Under the pieces are notes generated by a model. It did no database searches and was not told the DNA's origin. It saw only the letters and a program-made list of their open reading frames with translations. 64,000 bases of DNA from the NCBI RefSeq assembly GCF_031822435.1, contig NZ_JAVQLW010000003.1, forward strand, positions 186,001 through 250,000, read 5' to 3'. Positions 34,657 to 43,976 of this stretch are shown piece after piece (position 1 is the stretch's first letter; the number at the start of each line of letters is the position of its first letter). Made by a program: the position numbers and the translations under genes. The stretch comes from Paracoccus sp. MBLB3053 (lineage in GTDB: Bacteria; Pseudomonadota; Alphaproteobacteria; Rhodobacterales; Rhodobacteraceae).

Positions 34657-35817
34657 TTACTTCATTGGGCACTCGGCGACATAGCTGTCGGCGGCTGCGG
34701 TGAAGATTTTTTCGACCACCGAGGTGCGATAGGAACCGTCTTCGGCCTTGATCGCCTTTGTCAGGTAGAAGTCCTGAACGGGGAAGTGGTTGGACGAAAA
34801 GCTGAACTCGCCGCGCAAGCTGGGGAAGTCGGCGGCCCTTATCGCCTCGCGCAGCGCCTCGCGGTCAGTGGTCCCTGCCTTGCGGATCGCGCTGTCGAGG
34901 AGCATCAAGGAATCGTAGCCCCCCATCGCGTAAAGTGAGGGGACATGACCATAGGTTTCCTCGAAGGATTTGACGAATTCCGCATTGCCGGGTGTGTCGA
35001 GATCAGGCGCCCAGTTCGATCCGGTCAGCATGCCCACCGCCGCATCCTGTTCAGCCGGCAGGGTGGTTTCATCGACGGTAAAGGCCGACATCAGCGGAAT
35101 GTCCGAAAGCCCCGCCTGGCCCCATTGCTTGACAAGATTGACCCCCATGCCCCCTGGCATGAAGGCGTAAACGGCCGCGGGCTGCATGGCCGCGATCTGT
35201 GCCAGTTCGCCAGAGAAGTCGAGCTGACCCAGCGGCACAAAAAGCTCTCCCGAGATATCGCCCTTGTAGACCGATTTGAACCCGTTCAGGCTGTCCTGCC
35301 CTGCCTGATAGTTCGGGGCCATGACATAGGCATTGGGTACTTCCTGACGGTTCATGTATTCAGCCAGAACCTGCGGCATCTGGTCGTTCTGATAGGACAC
35401 GACAAAGATATTGGGATTGCAGTCCTTGCCGGCAAAGTTCGACGGCCCCGCATTGGGCGAAACAAGGATCGCTCCGCCATCGGTCACGGGCCCCGCAATC
35501 GCATTCATCACATTCGAGAAAATCGGCCCGATCACGAAGTCCACGTTTTGCCGCTCGACCAGTTCGCGTGCCTTCTGCGCCGCGATATCGGGCTTGCCCT
35601 CGTCATCCACCACGATGACTTCCGTGCTGCGGCCACCGATCGAGCCCCCCAGTTTCTTGGCCGCCAGCAGGACCCCGTCGCGCGCATGTTCGCCCAAGAC
35701 CGCAGGCGGCCCCGAAAGTGTCACCAGGACTCCGATCTTGAGAGGCTCATCGGCATGGCCGGTCAATGGCAAAGCAGGCAGGACCAGCGCAGTCCACAAG
35801 GCAAGACGACGACCCAT
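34657..35817 (-). CDS. ABC importer solute-binding protein, LivK family
   Basis: 386 residues, type I periplasmic binding protein. Signal peptide with cleavage near GHADEP (residue about 22), then IGVLVTLSGPPAVLGEHARDG, the conserved N-terminal strand of the family, and the hinge region FVIGPIFSNVMNAIAGPV. The ATG at 35817 has GAGGA upstream; a TTG one codon earlier is less likely. First gene of the leftward liv operon (K-H-M-G-F). The two cysteines (DCNPN near 130 and the C-terminal ECPMK) may form a disulfide. The ligand is not deducible; members of this branch often bind aromatic or amide compounds. Confidence 0.93.
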   Translation of the reverse strand: MGRRLALWTALVLPALPLTGHADEPLKIGVLVTLSGPPAVLGEHARDGVLLAAKKLGGSIGGRSTEVIVVDDEGKPDIAAQKARELVERQNVDFVIGPIFSNVMNAIAGPVTDGGAILVSPNAGPSNFAGKDCNPNIFVVSYQNDQMPQVLAEYMNRQEVPNAYVMAPNYQAGQDSLNGFKSVYKGDISGELFVPLGQLDFSGELAQIAAMQPAAVYAFMPGGMGVNLVKQWGQAGLSDIPLMSAFTVDETTLPAEQDAAVGMLTGSNWAPDLDTPGNAEFVKSFEETYGHVPSLYAMGGYDSLMLLDSAIRKAGTTDREALREAIRAADFPSLRGEFSFSSNHFPVQDFYLTKAIKAEDGSYRTSVVEKIFTAAADSYVAECPMK

Positions 35818-36188
35818 CAAGTGTTCCTCTTCATTCGCAAGGCAAAAGGTTGCAGCGCGAACAAACTCCTACAGGAAATTTCCCCGACGCAAGGAAAAAC
35901 CGCCGAGGGGCCGCATTCCTGACGCTGATGCGATCTTGCAGCCTGAAAGGACAGCGTTACGCGATCATCTATTGACCTTGCGTCAAGCGAGGTTCGGTCG
36001 CGGGAAATCACGTTAATTTTCAATATATTTCATATGGATACGATTTAACTCCGCAGGAACATGTGACATTTGCGAATCTTTTAGGTATGCTCATGTCAAG
36101 CCCACGTGCTTGCGGCTGCCATCCGGCGGCCAGTCGCGGAGTCCCAAAGGGTCTCTTTCGATGGACAAGAAACGAAAGGTCAAACTTC
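35818..36188. other. Divergent spacer between liv and betaine operons
   Basis: 371 gene-free bases that must hold both promoters. The middle (about 36010-36050) is visibly AT-rich around TTTTCAATATATTTCATATG. The only symmetric element I can support is the palindrome at 35972-35986. Confidence 0.55.
35972..35986. promoter_or_regulatory. Candidate operator palindrome
   Basis: TTGAC-CTTGC-GTCAA, a perfect 5-bp dyad with 5-base spacer, in the liv/betaine divergent spacer. TTGAC could also be part of a -35 element. The regulator is unknown; none is encoded next to it. Confidence 0.4.
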
Positions 36189-37184
36189 ATGAAATTGCTG
36201 AGAAGCTCGGCGGCTCTTCTGGGCCTGATGACGGCTGCGCAAGCGGTCCATGCGGCCGAGGATTGCGGAAGCTTCACGATCGCCGAAATGAACTGGGCCT
36301 CGGCAGGCCTGGCCGCCTGGGTCGACAAGATCATTCTGGAAGAGGGCTATGGCTGCGATGTCGGCCTGGTGACCGGCGATACGGTGCCCACCTTTACCTC
36401 CATGAACGAGAAGGCCGAACCTGACATCGCTCCCGAGCTTTGGGTCAACGCGGTCAAGGTGCCGCTGGAAGCGGCGACGAAGGAGGGGCGGATCATCGTG
36501 GCCTCGGAAATCCTGAGCGATGGTGGCGTCGAAGGGTTCTGGGTCCCGACCTGGCTGTCGGAGAAGAACAATATCAAGACGATCGAGGATGCCCTGTCGC
36601 ATCCCGAACTTTTCCCGGGCGCCGAAGACGAAAGCAAGGGCGCGTTCTTCAATTGCCCGTCGGGCTGGGCCTGCCAGACCATCACCGCCAATCAGTTCGA
36701 AGCCCTTGGTGCAGAAGAGAAGGGTTTCGAACTAGTTGACAGCGGCTCGGCGGCAGGGCTCGACGGTTCGATCGCGCGTGCCTTCAACCGTGATGAAGGC
36801 TGGCTGGGCTATTACTGGGCCCCGACCGCGATCCTGGGCAAGTACGAGATGACGAAGCTGGATCTTGGTGTCGAACATGATGCCGAGCACTGGCATAACT
36901 GCACCGTCTCGAACACCTGCGCGAACCCCCATCTGAACGAGTGGCCGCGTTCGGATGTCTTTACCGCTGTGACCAAGGAGTTTGCGGAAGCAAATCCGGT
37001 CACCATGGAGTATCTTGGCAAGCGAGCCTGGTCGAACACGACGGTGAACGAACTCCTGGCCTGGATGGGTGACAATCAGGCCACCAACGAAGATGGCGCC
37101 TGGTACTTCCTTGAGAATTACCCGCAGGTCTGGACCGCTTGGCTGCCCGAGGACGTGGCCGAAAAGGTCAAGGGCGCGCTGTGA
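36189..37184 (+). CDS. Glycine betaine/choline-type ABC binding protein (OpuAC/ProX)
   Basis: 331 residues with a signal peptide ending near AAQAVHAAED (about residue 22). The mature protein has the OpuAC fold cues FTIAEMNWASAGLAAW, the PDIAPELWVN segment and several tryptophans able to cage a quaternary ammonium group. Two extra Cys pairs (DCGS/GCDV and NCPSGWAC) look like disulfides. The open frame extends 42 codons upstream, but the signal peptide starts at the ATG at 36189. First gene of a binding-protein/permease/ATPase operon for uptake of betaine-like osmolytes or nutrients. Confidence 0.92.
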   Translation: MKLLRSSAALLGLMTAAQAVHAAEDCGSFTIAEMNWASAGLAAWVDKIILEEGYGCDVGLVTGDTVPTFTSMNEKAEPDIAPELWVNAVKVPLEAATKEGRIIVASEILSDGGVEGFWVPTWLSEKNNIKTIEDALSHPELFPGAEDESKGAFFNCPSGWACQTITANQFEALGAEEKGFELVDSGSAAGLDGSIARAFNRDEGWLGYYWAPTAILGKYEMTKLDLGVEHDAEHWHNCTVSNTCANPHLNEWPRSDVFTAVTKEFAEANPVTMEYLGKRAWSNTTVNELLAWMGDNQATNEDGAWYFLENYPQVWTAWLPEDVAEKVKGAL

Positions 37185-37195
37185 GCGACGATGCG

Positions 37196-37215
37196 GGGGC
37201 GCCTTCTGGCGCCCC
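37196..37215 (+). other. Intercistronic hairpin after betaine binding-protein gene
   Basis: GGGGCGCC (37196-37203) and GGCGCCCC (37208-37215) around TTCT, immediately downstream of the binding-protein stop and without a T tract. It probably stabilises the upstream message. Confidence 0.65.
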
Positions 37216-37258
37216 GATATCCCGGACGCCGAAACCATGACGCAAAAGAAGAAGAAAA

Positions 37259-38143
37259 ATGGACCTAGCTGAGTTTCCGGCAATGAGCCGGGGCGATCTT
37301 CGTGCCATGCGCACGGCTATCGATGGCGCATTCCGCGATTTCACCAGAGCCTATGGCGACACGCTGGAAAGCCTGTTCCACCCCGTCCAGCAATTGCTGA
37401 TCTTTATCGAGAACCTTCTGATCGACACCCCGTGGATCATCGTCCTGATCGCTCTGGCCGGGTCGATCTGGGTGCTGGGTCGAAACTGGAAGATCGTCGT
37501 TGGAAGTGTGATCGCCCTTTGCCTGATCGGCTATTTCGGCATGTGGGAAGACACGATGCGCACAATCGCCATGGTCACGGTCTGCACCATGATCGCGGTT
37601 GCGATCGGAATTCCGATGGGAATCCTGATGGCCCGTTCCGACCGTGCAAATGCGATCGTGACGCCTGTTCTCGACATGATGCAGACGATGCCCAGCTTCG
37701 TCTATCTGATCCCGGTGGTCATGATCTTCGGCCTTGGCAAGGTTCCCGGCGTGATCGCCGTCGTGATCTATGCGGTGCCGCCAGTGATCAGGCTGACCAA
37801 TCTGGGGATCAGGCAGGTCGCCGCAGACATGCTCGAGGCAGCCGCCGCCTTCGGGTCAAGCAGCTGGCAGACGCTCAAGGATGTGCAGATGCCGCTTGCC
37901 TTGCCGACGATCATGGCAGGCGTGAACCAGACCATCATGATGAGCCTTGCGATGGTGGTGGTTGCGTCGATGATTGGTGTGCGCGGATTGGGTCAGCCGG
38001 TTCTGCAGGCAATCAACAACCAGTATTTCACGCTTGGCGTGATGAACGGTCTGGCGATCGTCGCGATCGCGATCATCTTCGACCGCTCGACCCAGGCATA
38101 TGGCAAGCGCCTGCAAAAGCATCTGGAGATCGTCCATGGCTGA
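37259..38143 (+). CDS. Glycine betaine/proline-type ABC permease (ProW-like)
   Basis: 294 residues with an N-terminal span (PWIIVLIALAGSIWVLG) and the permease core: MQTMPSFVYLIPVVMIFGLG, PPVIRLTNLGIRQV and the EAA-like loop EAAAAFGSSSWQTLKDVQMP. These are the ProW/OpuAB hallmarks. The ribosome site is weak (an A/G-rich run right before the ATG). The gene overlaps the ATPase gene by eight bases. Confidence 0.94.
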   Translation: MDLAEFPAMSRGDLRAMRTAIDGAFRDFTRAYGDTLESLFHPVQQLLIFIENLLIDTPWIIVLIALAGSIWVLGRNWKIVVGSVIALCLIGYFGMWEDTMRTIAMVTVCTMIAVAIGIPMGILMARSDRANAIVTPVLDMMQTMPSFVYLIPVVMIFGLGKVPGVIAVVIYAVPPVIRLTNLGIRQVAADMLEAAAAFGSSSWQTLKDVQMPLALPTIMAGVNQTIMMSLAMVVVASMIGVRGLGQPVLQAINNQYFTLGVMNGLAIVAIAIIFDRSTQAYGKRLQKHLEIVHG

Positions 38144-39200
38144 AGCGATACACGACATCCAGATCCGCGACCTCTACAAGATCTTCGGTCCCAACGCCGC
38201 CGCACATGTCGCCGATGTCAAGGCGGGCATGAGCAAGGAAGAACTGAAGTCCCGTTTCAATCATGTGCTGGGCCTGAACGACATCAACATGGACATCCCG
38301 GCAGGCCGCATCCAGGTCGTGATGGGGCTGTCTGGTTCGGGCAAGTCGACCTTGATCCGTCATATCAACCGGCTCATCGAACCAACTGCCGGAGAGGTGA
38401 TTTTCGAGGGGCAGGATGTCGTCAGGATGAGCCAGGCAGAGCTGCGCGAATTCCGTCGCAGGAAGACGGCGATGGTATTTCAAAAATTCGCGCTTTTCCC
38501 GCATCGAACGGTTCTTGAAAACACGACTTACGGCCTTGTTGTTCAGGGCCTGTCCCGCCGCGAAGCCGCAGAAAGGGCGCGTCGCTGGATTGCGCGCGTC
38601 GGGCTCGAAGGTTTCGAGGAAAGCTATCCAAACCAGCTTTCCGGCGGCATGCAGCAAAGGGTCGGGCTTGCCCGCGCGCTGACGAATGACGCGGAAATCC
38701 TGCTCATGGATGAGGCCTTCTCGGCGCTTGATCCGCTCATCCGGACCGATATGCAGTCGGTGCTTCTGGATCTGCAGCAGGAATTGCGCAAGACGATCGT
38801 CTTCATCACCCATGACCTCGACGAGGCCCTGAGGTTGGGCGATCAGATCGCCATTCTTCGTGACGGCCGGATCATCCAGCAGGGAACGGGCGAGCAGATC
38901 GTGTTGCGCCCTGCCGATGACTATATCAGCAGCTTCGTGCGTGACATCAAGCGCGGGCATGTGATCTCGGTAGGGACCATCATGCGCAAGGGGGCGCGGG
39001 CCGACTCTCCAGTGACGCTGCCCGCGACGGCCCTTTTGGAAGAGGCGGCTCGGGCGATGACCGGGGCGGATGCGAACCGGGCCAACATTGTCGACGCTGC
39101 CGGCAGGCATCTTGGGATGGTGACGCTTGCGAAGGCGGTGGCCGAAATGATCGCCCCCGACGAGAGCGAGGATCTTGACCCCGAGGCGCTGAGCGCCTGA
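38136..39200 (+). CDS. Glycine betaine/proline-type ABC ATPase (ProV-like)
   Basis: 354 residues. The N-terminal extension LYKIFGPNAAAHVADVKAG is typical of ProV. Walker [11 protein letters not shown]-loop VFQKFALFPHRTV, signature LSGGMQQRVG, Walker B LLMDEAFSALDP and H-loop FITHDLDE are intact. The C terminus keeps a shortened CBS-like region (about 280-345), which in ProV/OpuA senses ionic strength; here only one repeat is recognisable. The start at 38136 lies inside the permease gene end, an 8-base overlap. A clear terminator follows. Confidence 0.95.
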   Translation: MAEAIHDIQIRDLYKIFGPNAAAHVADVKAGMSKEELKSRFNHVLGLNDINMDIPAGRIQVVMGLSGSGKSTLIRHINRLIEPTAGEVIFEGQDVVRMSQAELREFRRRKTAMVFQKFALFPHRTVLENTTYGLVVQGLSRREAAERARRWIARVGLEGFEESYPNQLSGGMQQRVGLARALTNDAEILLMDEAFSALDPLIRTDMQSVLLDLQQELRKTIVFITHDLDEALRLGDQIAILRDGRIIQQGTGEQIVLRPADDYISSFVRDIKRGHVISVGTIMRKGARADSPVTLPATALLEEAARAMTGADANRANIVDAAGRHLGMVTLAKAVAEMIAPDESEDLDPEALSA

Positions 39201-39224
39201 GCTTCCCCAATCAAGGAACGGATC

Positions 39225-39260
39225 GGCCCCCAAGCATTCGTGCACGGGGGCCATTTTTTT
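39225..39260 (+). terminator. Rho-independent terminator of the betaine operon
   Basis: GGCCCCC (39225-39231) pairs with GGGGGCC (39246-39252), followed by A and seven T residues (39254-39260), a textbook intrinsic terminator on the plus strand. Confidence 0.92.
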
Positions 39261-39300
39261 CTTATTCGGCGAGAACATCTGTCGACGCCTGAACTCGCGA

Positions 39301-41214
39301 TCAGAGCTGCGAACGAAGGTCGCGCAAGGCAGGGTCCTCGGGGTTGATCGCAAGGGCTTCATCAACAACCCTGCGCGCGGCATCCGGGCCATTCTGAGCG
39401 GCCGCGATCCTGACAAGCATGACCCAGGCCTCGACCCGTTGGGGGTCGAGCCTTACGACCTCGCGGAATGCACCCGTCGCGGCAGTCAGGTTGCGCATCG
39501 TCAGTGCAAGCCCGCCCAGCACCAGATGCGTCTCGGGGAAATCCAGCCTGTTGCCCAATGATCCGCGCCATTCATCCATGGCCCGCTTGAGGTTTGACCC
39601 GACGCTTTGCGAAAGGCCGGCCGTTGGCAATGACAGAAACTCCTGCGCCGCTGCAAAACGCACGAGCCTGACCGGATCGGTCAGCAGCGGCGATAGGTAC
39701 TTGACGCTATCTTCGGGCGCGGCCGCGCGCTGCAAGCGCGCAGCCGAGGACCGGACGATCGGGCTTGGATCGCGCAAAAGGGCGCTTGTCGATCCTGCGA
39801 GCTTGGGATCGGCCGCGGCTTCAAGAAGATATAGCGCCGTCGCCCGCACGATATCGGGCGAGTTCTTGTCCCGCGCAAGTGCGGCAAGAGAAGGAACCGC
39901 CCCGGCCGGCTCTGTCTGCATCCGGGCAATCGTCGTGCCGAAATGGGGACCGCGCTTTTCAGAGTCAGGATACCACTCCTCGATCTTCGTCGCGGCCCAT
40001 TCGGCCGTCTGGTCCTTGTGGCAGGTGGTGCAGGCGTCCGGTGCACCGGTCTCGGCGGCGAGATCGGGACGCGGGATGCGGAAGCTGTGATCCGCGCGTT
40101 CGTCGATCCCCATATAGGTCTGCTCGACCATGTGACAGTTGCGGCAGAGCGCTCCTTCGGAGCCTTCCTTGTGGAAATGATGCGCGGGGCTGTCGAATTC
40201 TTTCAGCGGAAGGGTGGGGAAATCGGGGTTTCCGGCGGGCGAATGGCATTGCAGGCAGACCGCGTTTCCGTCTGCGACGAGCTGGGCGGAATGCGGGTCG
40301 TGGCAATTCATGCAGCTGACGCCTTTCGCATACATCTTGGATTGCAGGAATGACCCGTATTCATAGACCTCTTGCAGGATCTGCCCATCGGAATGGTAAA
40401 GCCCCGGCGTCAGCAGCGACAGGCGATAGGCATCATGATAGGGCGTTCCGGGCAGGGGGTTTCCCTCTCCGAATGCCTCGCGACGGGAATGACAGCCGGC
40501 ACATTGCTGGATCCATTTCTCGGCCCCGCCATCCGTGGGCATCGTGAAGCCATGGGCGTCCAGCCCCGCGATCGAGACAGGAATGCGGTTTTCGACCCAT
40601 TCGAGATGCTTCGAGCCCGGTCCGTGGCAGGCTTCGCAGCCGACGCCGATCTCGGCCTGGATCGAATGATAATTGCGGGTCTCCGGGTCATAGTTCTTTT
40701 CGAATCCGGTGGCGTGACACTCGGCGCAACGGGCGTTCCAGTTCTTGTAGGAGCCCGTCCAGTGCAGCCCGTCCGAGGGTGGCAATTCCTGATCGGGATA
40801 TAGGTGATACCATTTCTTCAGATCATCGTCCCAGACCACGTCGAAGCTTTGCAGGCGGCCCGGTTCAGTTTCGAAGATATATTGCTGAAGCGGGGCGATG
40901 CCGATCACCGAATGGACCGTGTAGTCGGTCGTCACCCCATCCCGTTCGGTGACACGAGCATGATACCCCTTGTCGTCGTGCGAGAACTTGACCGTCATTC
41001 CGTTGCCCTCGAACGAGGAATTGTCGAAATCGGCGACGATCGTATCCTGTGAAGGTTCGGTCCATGCCAGGCCGTGATGTGACCCCTTCCACGTCTCGGC
41101 CTCGGCCGCGTGGCATGAGGCGCATTGCGCGGACCCTACATAGGCTGGAGTTTCCTGAGCAATGGCCGGACCAAATGTCAGCGCGAGGAGAAGGGCGGAG
41201 AGTCTGGCTATCAA
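39301..41214 (-). CDS. Octaheme cytochrome c with HEAT/TPR-like C terminus
   Basis: 637 residues, signal peptide to about residue 20. Eight CXXCH haem sites start at Cys31, 163, 193, 238, 301, 320, 357 and 395, many with extra histidines nearby for bis-His ligation. After about 420 the protein turns helical: a HEAT-like stretch (PSLAALARDKNSPDIVRATA, then repeated units) and TPR-like units near the C terminus (TGAFREVVRLDPQRVEAWVM; VVDEALAINPEDPALRDL). It is a periplasmic electron-transfer protein or reductase of the cytochrome c554/tetrathionate-reductase-like multihaem group; the substrate is unknown. The start codon is TTG at 41214: a TAG stop lies 13 codons upstream with no ATG between. 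Confidence 0.9.
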   Translation of the reverse strand: MIARLSALLLALTFGPAIAQETPAYVGSAQCASCHAAEAETWKGSHHGLAWTEPSQDTIVADFDNSSFEGNGMTVKFSHDDKGYHARVTERDGVTTDYTVHSVIGIAPLQQYIFETEPGRLQSFDVVWDDDLKKWYHLYPDQELPPSDGLHWTGSYKNWNARCAECHATGFEKNYDPETRNYHSIQAEIGVGCEACHGPGSKHLEWVENRIPVSIAGLDAHGFTMPTDGGAEKWIQQCAGCHSRREAFGEGNPLPGTPYHDAYRLSLLTPGLYHSDGQILQEVYEYGSFLQSKMYAKGVSCMNCHDPHSAQLVADGNAVCLQCHSPAGNPDFPTLPLKEFDSPAHHFHKEGSEGALCRNCHMVEQTYMGIDERADHSFRIPRPDLAAETGAPDACTTCHKDQTAEWAATKIEEWYPDSEKRGPHFGTTIARMQTEPAGAVPSLAALARDKNSPDIVRATALYLLEAAADPKLAGSTSALLRDPSPIVRSSAARLQRAAAPEDSVKYLSPLLTDPVRLVRFAAAQEFLSLPTAGLSQSVGSNLKRAMDEWRGSLGNRLDFPETHLVLGGLALTMRNLTAATGAFREVVRLDPQRVEAWVMLVRIAAAQNGPDAARRVVDEALAINPEDPALRDLRSQL

Positions 41215-41440
41215 CGGTCTGTGCTCGGGCTTGGCTGCGTCGGGACGAGCCTAGCTGCGTTCGCGCGCGCAGCACAACGGAAAGATCGTCGATGGCGGCG
41301 ATGGCGGTAATGCCGCAACAGACCTTTTTCGTGCATCGGACTTGGACTTGCTCTCGCCTCAGGGCATTCTGAACGCACCTAGACGGCCAATCTCCCGAAA
41401 TTGTCGGGAGCAATCGGAAACCTGATACCGGAGCCGACCC

Positions 41441-42415
41441 ATGCGTGCATTGCAAACCGTTGCCGTTCTTCTTTGTTCTGCCATTCCTGCCACTGCCGAC
41501 CCGCTTCCGTCCTGGAACGACACCCCGACCAAGACGGCGATCATCGAATTCGTCGAGAAGGTCACGGACCCGGCCTCGGACGACTTCGTCGCCATGGAAG
41601 ATCGTATCGCGACCTTCGACAATGACGGGACACTCTGGGCCGAGCAGCCCGCCTATTTCCAGCTTTTCTACGCGCTCGACAAGCTGAAGGAGAAGGCGGC
41701 TGCCGATCCGTCGATCCTTTCATCAGACGTTCTGAAGGCCGCGAACGAAGGCGACATGCAGGGCATGATGGCCAAGGGCGAAGAGGGTTTGATCGAGATC
41801 CTGAACATTTCACATTCCGGCATGACGGTGGATCAGTTCATGGCAGATTCCAGCAACTGGCTCTCGACCGCTGCGCATCCTACCACCGGGATGCATTATG
41901 CCGACATGACCTACCAGCCGATGGTTGAATTGCTCAGCTATCTACGGGATGAAGGGTTTTCGACCTACATCGTCTCTGGTGGCGGTGTCCATTTCATCCG
42001 CTCTTTCTCGGACGAGGCCTATGGCGTTCCGCCGGAAAACGTCGTCGGGACAGAGGGTGAAACAAAATTCGAAGAGGTGGATGGAAAATTCGTGCTGATG
42101 AAGCATGGCGGAGTGACCTTCATCGACGACAAGGAGGGCAAGCCGGTGGGAATCGATCGCCACATCGGGAAACGCCCGATCTTCGTCGGCGGAAATTCGG
42201 ATGGCGACTTCCAGATGCTGCAATACGCAACCGAAGCCGAAGGGCCGACTTTCGGCCTGATCGTTCACCACACTGATGGGGAACGCGAATTCGCCTATGA
42301 CCGCGAAGGTTCCATCGGCGTTCTCGATCGCGGTCTGGACGAGGCCGACGCACGAGGCTGGGTGCTGGTCGATATGGCAAATGACTGGAGCCGGATCTGG
42401 TCCGGCAAGAAATAG
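41441..42415 (+). CDS. Exported HAD-family phosphatase
   Basis: 324 residues with a signal peptide (MRALQTVAVLLCSAIPATA). HAD core: nucleophile motif TFDNDGTLWAEQP (about residue 58), helical cap, Ser motif YIVSGGGVHFIRSF, and VGGNSDGDFQML as the acidic motif. DNDGT resembles the phosphoserine-phosphatase-like branch. A periplasmic phosphomonoesterase role fits the signal peptide. It diverges from the octaheme cytochrome gene and is followed by the GntP permease gene in the same direction. Confidence 0.88.
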   Translation: MRALQTVAVLLCSAIPATADPLPSWNDTPTKTAIIEFVEKVTDPASDDFVAMEDRIATFDNDGTLWAEQPAYFQLFYALDKLKEKAAADPSILSSDVLKAANEGDMQGMMAKGEEGLIEILNISHSGMTVDQFMADSSNWLSTAAHPTTGMHYADMTYQPMVELLSYLRDEGFSTYIVSGGGVHFIRSFSDEAYGVPPENVVGTEGETKFEEVDGKFVLMKHGGVTFIDDKEGKPVGIDRHIGKRPIFVGGNSDGDFQMLQYATEAEGPTFGLIVHHTDGEREFAYDREGSIGVLDRGLDEADARGWVLVDMANDWSRIWSGKK

Positions 42416-42563
42416 CTAGCTCGACCGATCGCGAGTGCGGTGGCGGGAACTGACGGGCCCGCCAACCTTGCGGGGCCGTTCCGCCCGATAGACTTCGCCG
42501 GTGTTTGCCGCCGTCAGGCGGCGGCGGCGCGATGCAGAATGTCGTCTCAGTTTCGGAGCACAA

Positions 42564-43973
42564 ATGGGAATCGCCATAATCCTGCTCGCGTTGTTTCTGC
42601 TTATCGTGCTGGCTTATCGGGGCGGATCGATCCTGGTCCTGAGCCCGCTTCTGGCTGTGGGGGTCGCGGCAGCATCGGGTGAGCCCGTGCTTGCGAGCTA
42701 CACCCAGACCTTCATGAACAACACGGGCGGCTTCATCGTCACATATTTCCCGCTTTTCCTGCTGGGGGCGATCTTCGGCAAGCTGATGGAGGTATCGGGC
42801 GCGGCGGCGGTCATCGGCGAGGTCAGCGTCCGTATTCTGGGCGAGGGCAGGGCTATGTTAGCAATTATCCTGTCCTGTGCGGTCCTGACCTATGGCGGGG
42901 TTTCGCTTTTCGTTGTGGCCTTCGCGGTCTACCCGATCGCTGCGGCGGTGTTCCGGCGCGCCGATCTGCCGGCCCGTCTCATCCCCGGCACGATCGCACT
43001 GGGTGCATTCACCTTCACGATGACGGCTCTGCCGGGAACCCCGGCCATCCAGAACGCGATACCGATGCCGTATTTCGGAACGACGCCATTTGCCGCGCCC
43101 GGCCTCGGGATCGTGGCCGCGCTGGTGATGCTGGCTTTGGGATATGCCTGGCTGAAGCACCGATCCATTTCGGCCCTTCGCGCCGGAGAGGGCTTTGACG
43201 GCAGACGGCCGGTCGGCGTCGGCGCGGATGTGGTCAGGGATGCCCCGCAGTTGCCAGAAGGAGACACGGGGCAAGCGGGGCGGCAGATATCGCCCCCGCT
43301 CGCGCTGCTTCCCATCGTGCTGGTCATCGTCACCAATTTCCTGCTGTCGAAATGGATATTCCCTGCCGCGGATCTATCCTACCTTGCTGAGCCTCGATGG
43401 GATGGTCTGAGGCCACAGGATGTGATCGGCGTGTGGTCGATCATCATTTCACTGACGGTTGCCTGCTTGCTGGTGCTGGTCTTGAATGCGCGACAGGGCG
43501 GGTTGCGCGGTGCAGTATCGGAAGGCGCGCACGCATCATTGATGCCTATTTTCAACACCGCGTCCCTGGTCGGCTTCGGAGCGGTCATCGCTGCGCTTCC
43601 CGCCTTTGCCGCCATCCGCGATGCGCTGATGCAACTATCGGGTGGCAATCCGCTGATCTCGCTTTCGATCGCCGTCAATATTCTTGCCGGCATCACGGGC
43701 TCGGCCTCCGGTGGCATGAGCATCGCTCTTGATGCCATGGGCGATCAGTATCTCGCCTTGGGTCGAGATGCGGGTATCCCGCCCGAATTCCTGCATCGTG
43801 TCACCTCGGTCGCAACCGGGGGGCTGGACGCATTGCCGCATAACGGGGCGGTCGTGACGTTGCTTGGCATATGCGGAATGACCCATGCGAAATCCTATCT
43901 CGACATCTTCGTGGTCGCCGTCGCGGGTCCGCTGGTGGCACTGGTCGCGATCATCACGCTCGCATCGCTCTAG
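42564..43973 (+). CDS. GntP/citrate-type permease
   Basis: 469 residues, about twelve spans, gluconate:H+ symporter superfamily. Marks are the N-terminal LYRGGS-like segment (LAYRGGSILVLSPLLAVGVA), FLLGAIFGKLMEVSGAAAVI, and near the end ASGGMSIALDAMG and GLDALPHNGAVVTLL. Members import gluconate, other aldonates or hydroxy acids. The frame is open from 42501, but GGAG precedes the ATG at 42564 and the hydrophobic N terminus begins there. It ends three bases before the stop of the convergent dehydrogenase gene. The substrate is open; a D-hydroxy acid would fit that neighbour. Confidence 0.88.
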   Translation: MGIAIILLALFLLIVLAYRGGSILVLSPLLAVGVAAASGEPVLASYTQTFMNNTGGFIVTYFPLFLLGAIFGKLMEVSGAAAVIGEVSVRILGEGRAMLAIILSCAVLTYGGVSLFVVAFAVYPIAAAVFRRADLPARLIPGTIALGAFTFTMTALPGTPAIQNAIPMPYFGTTPFAAPGLGIVAALVMLALGYAWLKHRSISALRAGEGFDGRRPVGVGADVVRDAPQLPEGDTGQAGRQISPPLALLPIVLVIVTNFLLSKWIFPAADLSYLAEPRWDGLRPQDVIGVWSIIISLTVACLLVLVLNARQGGLRGAVSEGAHASLMPIFNTASLVGFGAVIAALPAFAAIRDALMQLSGGNPLISLSIAVNILAGITGSASGGMSIALDAMGDQYLALGRDAGIPPEFLHRVTSVATGGLDALPHNGAVVTLLGICGMTHAKSYLDIFVVAVAGPLVALVAIITLASL

Positions 43974-43976
43974 GCT

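Noticed and set aside
36063-36188. N-terminal extension of the betaine binding protein
   Set aside because: The extension is not signal-peptide-like, whereas the ATG at 36189 starts a clean Sec signal.
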